64,000 nucleotides of DNA from Arctopsyche grandis. Lineage: Eukaryota; Arthropoda; Insecta; Trichoptera; Hydropsychidae. The stretch spans positions 4,862,579 through 4,926,578 of the forward strand of contig NC_135356.1 in NCBI RefSeq assembly GCF_051622035.1, given 5' to 3'. Position 1 is the first letter of the stretch. Every line of letters starts with the position of its first letter. A program made the position numbers and the translations under genes. Shown here piece after piece: positions 11,464 to 21,395 of this stretch. The notes under the pieces are model-generated. The model did no database searches. It was not told the DNA's origin and saw only the letters and a list, made by a program, of their open reading frames with translations.

Positions 11464-11727
11464 AATTGAATTGACTGTATAGTACATATTTAGCTGTCCC
11501 TGTCCCTAGCACATATTTAACTATTACTTTAAAGAAAGCAGTGACTCATACTGACACCTCTCCCAAAATGCAGAAAAAAGCGAGAAGGATCAAATTCCGT
11601 TACAATTTTTTTGTAAAGTGGTATTGCATAAATGGAAACAAAACGTTTTAATACTGTTAACATATAAAAAGAAACTTATATTGAACATACATTGGGATGG
11701 TTTTGTTAGCATTGAAATTGGAAACCT

Positions 11728-12326
11728 TCCCTCACCGAAGTGGGGTATACAAGTGCCCCAATTTTCACGTTTTTCGTAATAACCATGTGGTTTTCAAAGC
11801 TATACACCCTATATTTCTTGTATTCCTTGAATGACCTACAAGAAATTTATTTTAATAGATTTTGTATGATTTAGAAAAGGGGTACATCGTAAAAAATACA
11901 TTTATACATTTCTACGTTCCAAAGTATGATTTTAAGGCGGTAGCGATAAGTCATGTTTTTGACTGTTCGCTTGCATATTCTTGTTGATCGATGAATCAAT
12001 GCGAGAGAAAGAGACAGGTATATTTTCGTAAGATATTGTTTTCGTCGCTTTTAGCGCGTGGTTATTGAGTCATGCAGTCGCCTGTTGGCCTTACCTATGT
12101 GTGTTTGCGTGTTGATGCTTGTCGTTATTTTTTAATACAAAAAAAGTCAAAAACATGCTATAAAACTAAAACTTTTTTTATGTTGATGTATAAAATGATT
12201 AACAAGATATGTATTGAACCCATTTGTATTGAGAAAAGCTGTATTTTGGTTAAAAAATACTGGGGTCTTACTCGACCACGGTTCGTGACACTCGTTCGGT
12301 CTCGACGCTCCGTCCTTCAAAGGTTA
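11728..12326 (+). repeat. 0.6-kb dispersed repeat, copy 1
   Basis: From ACCTTCCCTCACCGAAGTGG to CCGTCCTTCAAAGGTTAA. An inverted copy lies at 28046-28640 with most of the length conserved (e.g. GTGGTTATTGAGTCATGCAG). One end, read inward, is TTAACCTTTGAAGG, reminiscent of a TTAA-type (piggyBac-like) terminus, but the other end is less clear. Confidence 0.75.
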
Positions 12327-12423
12327 ATAAAACTGGCAAATTGTCGCAGGATGTTGAAATGTTAACATGTTTTGCTTTCATGAATATTGAGATTTTGTAA
12401 ACTACATATGTATGAGATATAAT

Positions 12424-12652
12424 TAATGTGCGCGCGCAGAATACGGGAGGAAAAGCATGTTCCTCTTGTTCCTGTTGTATCCTGCTCGGGAAAATTAAGT
12501 GAGTATGTACGTGAGTATGTACCGTTTACCATGCATCATTTTTTTTTTTGATCTTTCGGCTTAAGATCTTTCGATTTTTGATCTTTGCCTTCCGATATTT
12601 GCGTTTTCTGTCGTTTAACATTCTGTCTCGTCACGTAGACCCATAATTTTTT

Positions 12653-12751
<99 letters not shown>

Positions 12752-12909
12752 GTGAAAATTAAGTGAGTATGTACGTGAGTATGTACCGTTTACCATGCAT
12801 CATTTTTTTTTTTGATCTTTCGGCTTAAGATCTTTCGATTTTTGATCTTTGCCTTCCGATATTTGCGTTTTCTGTCGTTTAACATTCTGTCTCGTCACGT
12901 AGACCCATA

Positions 12910-12915
<6 letters not shown>
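12424..12915. mobile_element. Mutator-like MITE (M) fragments, tandemly duplicated with (TA)n
   Basis: Right arm of family M (CCTGTTGTATCCTGCTC, GATCTTTCGGCTTAAGATC, TCTCGTCACGTAGACCC), then a (TA)n tract, then a second copy of the same ~170 bp from AAATTAAGTGAGTATGTACG to GTAGACCCATAATTTTTT and a second (TA)n. The ~258-bp unit including the TA tract was duplicated. Confidence 0.85.
12659..12748. repeat. (TA)n microsatellite
   Basis: About 90 bp of pure TA following a T-run. Confidence 0.98.

Positions 12916-12916
<1 letters not shown>

Positions 12917-12996
<80 letters not shown>
12917..12996. repeat. (TA)n microsatellite
   Basis: About 80 bp of pure TA; the second copy of the duplicated MITE-TA unit. 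Confidence 0.98.
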
Positions 12997-12999
<3 letters not shown>

Positions 13000-13855
13000 A
13001 ATTTTATTTGTAAACAATTGCAAATCTATTTTCGTTTTCGTAGTTAGAAAAATTTTTTGTTTTAAAAATTCGCATTTAATATATGTATTTCATTACATTA
13101 TTATTACATGGTTAGATAAATTAGCGTTTGCCTTAACTCGATACATTTTCGATAATCTCAATTTATTTGCTTTCGTTGTATTTACAATATGTAATGTTTT
13201 TCTATCGCGTCGATCATGAGATACGTATACGAGTACGTTATTATCAGTAAAAACAAAAAAAAAACGTTTTCAACATTGATGAATTGGTTAAGTATGCGCC
13301 TGTTGTGACAATATTGTCAATCAAAAATCAGTGTTAATTTGATGACTTCCATTATCTCCCATCGAGCACTTTCAGATAACTGATTTAGGAGTGACGAAAC
13401 GTTCGATACAAAGTCAAACTTTACATTAGTTTCTGGTCTAGACGAAATAGCGAAACGAGATAAACGCGTTTAAATCAGAATTGCCTACAATATGTAATGA
13501 ATTCGTTGAAAATTTAAATGCTTATTCACGATAGTGCTGAATTGAATTATTATTTTTATCTTGGACTAACTCCATGTCGATTGGAGTTAGAGCGAAACGG
13601 TTGTAAATTAACCGATTGGCTTAATCAGGGTAAATATTGTCGATATGTGTACATAGAACAAATTTATGAAGCATTAATTGTGCACCGATCAGTTTCCTGT
13701 GTTTGCTTGGTTCATGAGCTGCTATATTTCATTTTTATCTTTAAATATGTACATACATATATAACGATAAATAAGTATATAACGATATTTAAATATGTAT
13801 ATAACGAAATATAAATTCAATCGATTTTGATTCATTTAATTGAACATATTTATAG
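12997..13855. other. AT-rich intergenic DNA
   Basis: A stop-free plus frame (13518-13814) shows no family resemblance or splice support. Nothing else is supported. Confidence 0.4.
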
Positions 13856-13859
13856 TTAT

Positions 13860-14135
13860 TAATTAAGGTTCGTTTATACCAGCACAGCTCAAGCCGGCAA
13901 AAATTTTCTTTATAGTCCAGATTTCTTATCCAAATACTATTAATACCCAAATACTGTCGATCCGATGCAGCGTGAGAATTAAAAGAACCGAGCATGCTGT
14001 TGCATTCGTGCAATGTGTTGTAACATTGAAAGGACGTAAAATAATTTAATAATTTTTTTTAATTATTTCTTATTTAACTGTATAATCTTATTACAATATA
14101 ATTCGATGCAAGGTTTTTAATAATATTACTGTAAG
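13860..14135 (-). repeat. Family F dispersed repeat fragment
   Basis: Shares GAGCATGCTGTTGCATTCGT, GGACGTAAAATAATTT and CAATGCAAGG with 34825-35275. Confidence 0.6.
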
Positions 14136-14170
14136 TTTCGCTGTCTATAGCATGTCGTTGACAATTGCTA

Positions 14171-14670
14171 CTAGTTGTTTTACCCGGCTTCGCTCAGTAT
14201 TTGTAAAATAAACAGCGTAAACATGGTTAATCTAATAGTAAACATTCATTAGTTTTTTGTCATTAAATTTATTTGAATCGAAAAAAAAAATTAAGCGATC
14301 GTCATAGTAACTTTGATTTATTTTCGATGCTCCCAAACAAAACTTACATAGTTATATTATATATTACATTAAAATATTTTTTTTTATTAAATTTATCTAA
14401 ATCGAAAAAAATATATATTCAACCAATCTAGTCGTCATAGAAACTGACTTGATTTCGATTTCCAACCAACTATAGTTATAAAGTATATTTCGAAAGTATA
14501 TATTAGATGTATTATATAATATACCAGAATCCGACGGCTCCCCCGACGCCCAACGGGCTTCGCCCCCGGCGCCATCATGGAAATTTTGACTTGTTTTCGA
14601 AGTTCCCAACCATTTTCCAACCAACAATATTTACAAACTTAAAAAGTCTCTTTCGAAATTATATTTTAGA
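14171..14670 (-). mobile_element. Helitron-like family C, long composite copy
   Basis: Reading minus, it starts TCTAAAATATAATTTCG (14670) and ends CCGGGTAAAACAACTAG (14171), with a nested second 5'-like start. It contains a GC-rich block (CCCCCGGCGCC, complement of a G-tract) ending GGATTCTGGTAT on the minus strand. A plus-strand counterpart is at 38869-39264. Confidence 0.75.
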
Positions 14671-14799
14671 TAGAAGAAGCGATTGTATTATTCGAAAAAT
14701 ACATAATATAGTCGATATGATGTCGTTTTCGTGCAAATGTACATATGTATCATTGTACATAAATACGTAAAACTATTTCTTTATTTGTTTTTAATTATT

Positions 14800-15290
14800 T
14801 CTTATTTAACAATATAATTCAATGCTAGATCTTTCATAATATGACTGTAAGTTTTTAAAATTAAACGATCGTCATAGTAACTTTGATTTATTGCTGCCAA
14901 CCAAAACTTACATAGTTACATAATTACGTACAAAGTCTCTTTTGAAATTATATATTACATTAAAATGTAGCCGATTTTGGATATTCTATTGTGTTCTTAT
15001 GTTTATGTACATAGAATGTACTTGCGTGTTTTGTATATGTAGTTTTATTTCTGTTTATTTGATTTTGTTAATTATGTATTCAATTGAATAAAAAAAAATT
15101 GGTTATTTTCATGAATATGTCAATTTCAAAATGTACATATGTAAAATTTAAGTCAGTTTGTGTTAATAAGTAATTATTATGTACGACAACGTGACGATAA
15201 GAGCAAGATAGGATAGGTGCAAAAAATCTGAAATTCTCTAAAAATATACCTTGCACGAAAATGTTTAATACTGAGTTATAGATAATTTTA
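14800..15290. other. AT-rich DNA with decayed repeat pieces
   Basis: 14800-14960 repeats short motifs of Helitron C and family F (TTAATTATTTCTTATTTAAC, CGATCGTCATAGTAACTTTG). No gene seen. Confidence 0.5.
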
Positions 15291-15480
15291 ACACAATCTG
15301 CTTTATGTCGTCCAGTTTAGAGAGTCTTTAATTATTTAATATTAGATGTATTATGAGCAAGTATTGTAAATAGGTTATTGAGCTCTTCTTCCTATTATGC
15401 TGTACAATTAACATTAGAACAATATAATACTGTGATTACTAACAAAATTAAATTAAAATTGTAAAATAGAAATTGATCAG
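15290..15480 (+). repeat. Dispersed repeat family R15, fragment
   Basis: ACACAATCTGCTTTATGTCG ... TATTAGATGTATTATGAGC ... ATTGATCAGCAGATCAGTAG. Other copies at 15580-15955, 37632-37912 and 44388-44745. Non-coding, class unknown. Confidence 0.75.
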
Positions 15481-15501
15481 CAGATCAGTAGCTATTAAAA
15501 A

Positions 15502-15510
<9 letters not shown>

Positions 15511-15579
<69 letters not shown>
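15511..15579. repeat. (TA)n microsatellite
   Basis: About 70 bp of pure TA after an A-run, joining two R15 copies. Confidence 0.98.
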
Positions 15580-15581
<2 letters not shown>

Positions 15582-15955
15582 GTCATCATCAACCTGGCGT
15601 TCAAAATGTGAAAGAATCAACCGAGTCAGTTTATCAAACGAATATATGTACATATGTATGTATGTAATAGAGAACACAGATTACCTAAACACAATCTGCT
15701 TTAGGTTATCGACTTTAGTGAGTCTTTAATTAATATTATATATTAGATGTATTATGAGCATTTATAAGGATTGTAAATAGGTTTTTGAGCTCTTTTTTTT
15801 ATTATGCTGTAGATTAACATTAGAATAATATTATACTATGATTACTCACCAAATTAAATTAAATTGTAAAATAGAAAATGATCAGTAGACCAGTGGCTAT
15901 TAAAATAGATATAAGATGTATTGTGAACGTAATTTAGTAATAATAAAAAGCATTT
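15580..15955 (+). repeat. Dispersed repeat family R15, fullest copy
   Basis: Starts CTGTCATCATCAACCTGGCG, contains GAGTCAGTTTATCAAACGAA, then the shared 3' part ending near AGATGTATTGTGAACGTAAT. Nearly identical to 44388-44745. Confidence 0.8.
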
Positions 15956-16579
15956 AAAAATCAAAAAAACACTGAGTTATTAATATTCATTGTATTAATG
16001 CGTCAGTGGTTTAACATATTGAATACTACATAGGATTGGAGTCATGGGCGTCCGTGAGGTTTTTACTCACCGGATTTTTTGAATGATTATATTCGTGTTT
16101 ATGAATAGCGAATTGGTTTTCCTCGCAAAAACAAAAAACGTGCGAACGTTTCAGTGAATGATTGGTAATTTTAGATACGATATTTTTAGACGTAGACGAG
16201 GCATTTAAGATGAAGGTGTAAACGCGTAGCGCCCACGAGCGATAAAGCGATTGCTATCAAAAAAGTTGACAGAAGCTAGTGGTAGTAGTCGTGACACCTA
16301 AGCAAACACCTCAGTGCACCTGTAAATTTACGATCTTATGATTACGACAGCGATCGTCAACCGTTTTCGAAACGCGCTACAACATCTACATATGTATATT
16401 TCAATTTGATTTTAGTCGGTCGACAAGTTTTTGTTGTTAACCCTCTGAGTGCTGACGTCTTTTTTGTTGAAAGCCCGCCACGCTGAAAATTTCGCCAACA
16501 TTTCCAACTAGAATTATTTAGAAATCCAATAGAAAGCAGGTACAAAATTGTAGCTAATCCAAACAAACCCTCGATAACT

Positions 16580-16995
16580 TCTTCTTCTTCTTCTAATGCC
16601 GAATCCGTATTCAGACTACCATGGGCAGACATGGTTTATGGCCCGTGCGAATTCTTCCCTATCATGGGCAAGCCGAAATAACTTTTCGAGACCGAGTCCC
16701 ATCCATGACCTGATGTTCCGGAGCCAAGAGAGCTTCTTTCTCCCAAGCCACCGTTTGCCTTCTATTTTCCCTTCTATAATTGTTTGTAGAAGGCGATATT
16801 TGGGTCCGCGAATAATGTGGCCAAAGTGTTCCATCTTACGGCGCTTCACCGTGTCAAGAAGCTCTCTCTTTTTATGAAGAAGCTGGAGGACTGTTTCGTT
16901 TCTTACATGCTCCTTCCACCAGATCTTTAGCATCCTCCGGTAACACCACATTTCAAAGGACTCTATCCTGATCATAGATGCCACTAACAACGTCA
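16580..16995 (-). mobile_element. 5'-truncated LINE, C-terminal end of reverse-transcriptase ORF
   Basis: Minus-strand reading gives 126 codons without a stop, including ESFEMWCYRRMLKIWWK, HFGHIIRG, EGKIEGKRWLGRKKLSWL and EFARAINH, the conserved C-terminal tail of arthropod endonuclease/reverse-transcriptase LINEs. The 3' tail is (GAA)n. The insert is flanked by a perfect 10-bp target duplication CTCGATAACT (16570-16579 and 16996-17005) inside PB, so target-primed insertion is certain and fairly recent. The clade (RTE-like or related) is not settled. Confidence 0.9.
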
Positions 16996-17057
16996 CTCGA
17001 TAACTACCGCCGAGGATTTCGAGTTTAGTAAAGGTGTGTTTAGATTCGTTAATATAT

Positions 17058-17568
17058 TTTATTTTATTTTATTAATTGAAAAATCAACAGACAGGATGTA
17101 CATAGATACGTATAAAAAAACAAATAGTAAATAAATAATATATGTAACATCCGAGTCCAATAATAGATTTTTACAAAAATGAAAAAGATAAATATAAGGA
17201 AAACAAATTAAAAAGTAAAGAATAAAGGCATGACAAAATATGTAGAACATTGCATAATTAAACTATAGTATTAAAATATTTGGAAAAGGTTATAAAATAG
17301 AATATAAGAAGAAATTGAAATTTACAAATATAAAACAAATGAAAAAGGTAAATACAAAATAAACAAATGAAAAGGAAAAGAATGAAAGCTATAATATGAT
17401 TAAATAGCACATTACATAACTAAACTAAAGTATAAAAATATTGGAAATATTGGAAAAATAGAATAGGAGAAGAAATGAATCAATCGGTCAAGATTCTCTT
17501 GATGTTAGACCTGAATTGATGTAGGGAAATACCAAATAGATCAACCTCATTCAGCTCTCCGTTCATTC
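17058..17568 (-). mobile_element. 5'-truncated LINE, 3' end with (AAAAT)n tail
   Basis: Minus strand starts with the coding tail GELNEVDLFGISLHQFRSNI followed by a stop, like the C-terminus of CR1/jockey-type ORF2. It continues as an A-rich 3' UTR and ends in repeated AAAAT. Flanked by the 9-bp duplication TTAATATAT (17049-17057 and 17569-17577). Confidence 0.75.
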
Positions 17569-17598
17569 TTAATATATGTAGTACATATCTTGAAACAA

Positions 17599-18083
17599 TC
17601 TAGTATATAATTTGAAGAGATATTTTGCATATATATATATATTCAATTTTTTTCGAATCAAAGGATTCGAAGTCCCCGGGGGTGAAGGCGCCGAGGGTGA
17701 AGCCCCAGGGGGCGATACCCTAGGGGGCGCAGGCGCCGGATTCTGGTATGTACGTATAATTTCGAAAGAGACTTACAATATATGTTGGTTTTTTCGTGAC
17801 AGTCAATTTAATAAAAAAAAGAGTCAACTGCGTTGATGTCGAATTTATAAATGCCACAATCAAATGATAGTATCGCTTACCGTATCTAATATATAATTTC
17901 GAAAGAGACTTTGTAAGTTGGTTCGTAAATCCGTGACGTCATCGAACAAATGAATATTCAAATAAATTTATATAAAATAAAACTATTCAAATAACTTTAA
18001 TAAAATTAATTAAAACTATTAGATTAGTCATGTTTAAGCGGTTTATATTAAAAGTACCGAGCGAAGCCGGGTAGTACAGCTAG
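17599..18083 (+). mobile_element. Helitron-like family C, composite copy with GC-rich block
   Basis: Starts TCTAGTATATAATTT after ACAA and ends GAAGCCGGGTAGTACAGCTAG. A second 5' start (TCTAATATATAATTTCG) at 17885 shows one copy nested in or joined to another. 17668-17745 is a G-rich block (CCCCGGGGGTGAAGGCG, GGGGGCGATACCC) ending GGATTCTGGTAT. Confidence 0.75.
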
Positions 18084-18440
18084 GTATAAAATAAACAAAA
18101 GAAGCCTATTAATGAATGTATTTTTCCAAAAGTGGTACCATATTTTTCATTTTTGTTAAAATGTAATGCTCACAATCTTAATGTTAAGCTATAATATAAA
18201 ATACTAAGGTTAAGAATTTCCATCGAGAAATTCTGCTATGGTTATAAATTCAGAAATTCCGATGTAAACCAGTATTTATAAACATTGACACGGATTACAC
18301 GACCCATATTCAATGCATTTTTTTTTCAATGCTACCTGGAAAGGCTTAGCGGGTAGTATTCATGTTTAGTTTATACATGCTCAAAATACAACCTACAAAA
18401 TACGCCTATCGGCGTATTTCGGCGGTCAGTATTCAAAGGT

Positions 18441-18645
18441 CTGTTCATACCTATCCAGCACGAACCGGCAATGGCAGGTATCCTGCTCCGGGTAGGCAGT
18501 TGTCCCCTTAGATTTGAACGAGACTATCCACGTTGTTTAATGTATTATTAGGAATTTGAATTATAATACTAAACCAACAAATATAAAATATTGAAACTAA
18601 TACTATCAGGTATAAACACGTCGATTCTTTCCGGAAAAAATGATC
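18441..18645 (+). repeat. Segment duplicated at 8105-8325
   Basis: Right flank shared with PB copy A (see 8105-8325). Confidence 0.8.
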
Positions 18646-19555
18646 GCAATGTGACTAATAATCCAATTACCGAATGTGATAGAATGTACATACTAGAGCG
18701 GTTCGGTTATAATGTGAAGCATAATAGGAAAAAGAGCTCAAAAGCCTATTTACAATTCTTACCCGTTATTGTCGTTTTTGACCTATTGGTACATTTTATG
18801 AGATCTCAAAATGATAATTGAATAATCGTAACTGAAAGCTGAAAAATATTGACCTATTCATTTCATGCAAGTTGTGTGAAAATATGTGCCGTTTTTTTTA
18901 TGATTGGTATGAGAAAACAAACACTATTGTCGATTAGACTGCGGTGCAATTTATTTATCTATCGTGCAAGTACAATGTAACTCTTTTGTGAGAATGTTAA
19001 AATTGAAATTGATATTTATTGATGTCACTCTTTCGGTGAAATTGATATTGAAATTGATTGAAATTGATATTCATTGTTTTTAAATATGTGCGTTTACATA
19101 TGTACAAAGAAAATAGACAGGTGTAACAGATACACAGCCACACAGACGCCAGGCGAAGAAATGTGACGAAATGAAACGGACAATATTTATTTAAGATAAT
19201 TATAATAATAGGAAGAAAATAGTTGAAAAGCATAGTGAATGTTTATTTTTATTTATATGTATTTTTAGAGCTGTTGAGCGACTGTTTACACCCACACGCT
19301 TCCACAGTCTCTAATACTATTACAGATTAAATTCAACGGATGTAAGCGAAATATTATCGTAGTGCATGGATAACATTTTTTTTTAAGTTTTGTATAATAC
19401 ATAAATTCATTCATAAATGTGAGAAATGTTTTGAATCAATGATATGAATGTGATTGATTCATTTTGATGTTTGCGTTCGACAAACTAAGGTAAATACAAC
19501 TTTCAAAAGCGTTTATCAAACTTTTCAGAACGACTTTCCTTTTTTATTTATAATG
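18646..19555. other. AT-rich intergenic DNA
   Basis: Contains a short run of GAAATTGAT-type repeats near 19005-19075. No gene supported. Confidence 0.4.
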
Positions 19556-19558
19556 AAT

Positions 19559-20075
19559 TAGCTGAACCCGGCATGCGTTGCAATGCCAGAATAAGGCATG
19601 CAATTCCTGTTATTGTTCCCGTTGCGTTTCCGTTCCCCTTTCCCGTTTCAAATGATGGTTGGAGCTTTACTAACGTCTTTTCAACGCCGTGTCGTCATAA
19701 ACCAACTGGTAACGTGGTTACCAACGAACACATTTCCTTGACTACACAATGGCGCTTCAAACTTTCGCGTCAGTAAAATTGTAATTACGAATATTATTAT
19801 TAAGAGGTTTTTTCCCGTTTTTTTTTCACAGTAATCTTCCCGGACATGCATACAACAAATCCTGAAAGTTCCATTGTAATCGGTTGAGTGGTTTAGCAGC
19901 CTATTCGAGACAGACAAAAAGACATTCAATTTTATTTATATACATATATGTAGATCAAAATGTTCCCTAAACAAATGAGAGACATATTTTACAATTTCTA
20001 AAATATATGTATATTTAATAGGATTTAAATGAATAGCGTAGGCAGATTAATTTTTGTCGAACAACATAATTTTTC
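19559..20075 (-). mobile_element. Helitron-like family D, long copy
   Basis: Reading minus, it ends GCATGCCGGGTTCAGCTAA at 19559. The interior has GATTACAATGGAACTTTCAG and CAGGATTTGTTGTATGCATG; the 5' part matches 5868-6000. It keeps CAACGCATGCCGGG, the likely terminal hairpin. Confidence 0.7.
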
Positions 20076-20790
20076 ATATGAAATTCAAACCAAGAAATAT
20101 TTTATACTAGTGTTCTTTATACCAGAGTTCTTTAAGAGGGCTGTACACCCGAAACCTTAATTTTGTTGCCGTTCCTTTCTTCCATATCTTGTATATATTG
20201 AGTGAATGCGACAATATATATCAATATATATATTGAGTGAATGCGACAGTTCCGCTTCGACCAGATAAAATCGACCGTTAAATAAGCACGCTGGTCTCTT
20301 TTCGTGGGTGTAAAAAAGAGGCGATTTTATTGATGTTTGGCGGCTCCTAGCTCCTATAAAAAATAGCTAATCAAAAAAATAAAACGATAGATGCAACGAA
20401 ATGGTGGATATCCATAGCATATTAAAAAATAATTTCTCTAGTGCCATAATTGAGGAAGGGAGAAGTCTAATACGTTTTTATGGACGAGGCGCTGGTGTCC
20501 AGCCCTCTTAATAACAGGCTCCAATGCTTTTCAAAGGCTGTCTGTATTTCAAGTTTCATGCGAAGGTTTACTAACTTTGGTTGCCTTGAAAACTGTGAAT
20601 TTGTATAATTACAATACAAAATAAAAATATTAGCTGTTATATTTGAAAAACACTATTTATGCTTGACGTAATTCACAAATTGTATTCACTTCTTCATATT
20701 CCTTACATATTCAGAATCTTGGAAAAGCAGAATAAACCCATCACATGCCACTGGTATTTTTTAAAATATTGTTAAAACCAAAACATTATA
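20076..20790. other. AT-rich intergenic DNA
   Basis: Holds a small direct repeat (ATATATATTGAGTGAATGCGACA at ~20195 and ~20225). No gene supported. Confidence 0.4.
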
Positions 20791-20797
20791 TTTAACT

Positions 20798-21203
20798 AGT
20801 GTTGTGCCCGTTGATTTCAAATGGGTGGTTTCGGAAAGGAATTGATATACGAATTAAAATAAAGTAATATGCTACATATAAATATAATGTAAGTTAATTT
20901 ATAGGCGTGCGTGCGCACGTATTAATCGTACAAAGTTGAGTGCGCGCATTACACGCTCACCAATTCAACCCATTCACCCGTGCGAAATGATGAATGTTTG
21001 TGTATGTGTGTCTTTGTGGATGTGTGTATGTGTGAACGCACCCATCGCTCGGCCTGACGCTCTACACTTTCCCACTTCCCCACTACCTCACTACCCCGCT
21101 TCCCCCCTTCTCTTGACCACTTGACCACTTGACTCTGATTGGCTGGACCCCTTGACTCTTCACGCGTCCGTCACATACACATATCACGCCCGTTTTTATA
21201 TTG
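20798..21203 (-). mobile_element. Helitron-like family H, 3'-end copy 1
   Basis: On the minus strand the end reads CCCATTTGAAATCAACGGG then CACAACACTAGT, i.e. an imperfect hairpin ~8 nt before CTAG-T. The inner part is GT-rich and then C/T-rich (CCCACTTCCCCACTACC). It directly abuts copy 2. Confidence 0.7.
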
Positions 21204-21395
21204 TACTAGTGTTGTGCCCGTTGATTTCAACGGGTGAATTCGGAAAGAAATTGATACACGAATTAAAATAAAGTTATATATTATATATAAATATGTGTAG
21301 GGTAATTTATAGGCGCGCGCGCGTATTAATTCGCCATTCATCCGTTCGAAATGATGAATGAATGTAAGTATGTGTGTATGTGTACTCAAAAATAT
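21204..21395 (-). mobile_element. Helitron-like family H, 3'-end copy 2
   Basis: A perfect hairpin CCCGTTGA/TCAACGGG lies next to CACAACACTAGT on the minus strand, the classic Helitron 3' terminus. The interior repeats copy 1 (AAAGAAATTGATACACGAAT, GCGAAATGATGAATG-like). Confidence 0.8.

Larger units (their letters stand above)
16437..18440 (+). mobile_element. piggyBac-like element (PB), long form, copy B, interrupted by two LINEs and a Helitron
   Basis: PB begins at TTAACCCTCTGAGTGCTGAC (16437). It is interrupted at 16580-16995 (LINE), 17058-17568 (second LINE) and 17599-18083 (Helitron C), and ends with CGGTCAGTATTCAAAGG near 18440. Removing the inserts restores a ~570-bp element collinear with copy A (7606-8104). 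Confidence 0.85.
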
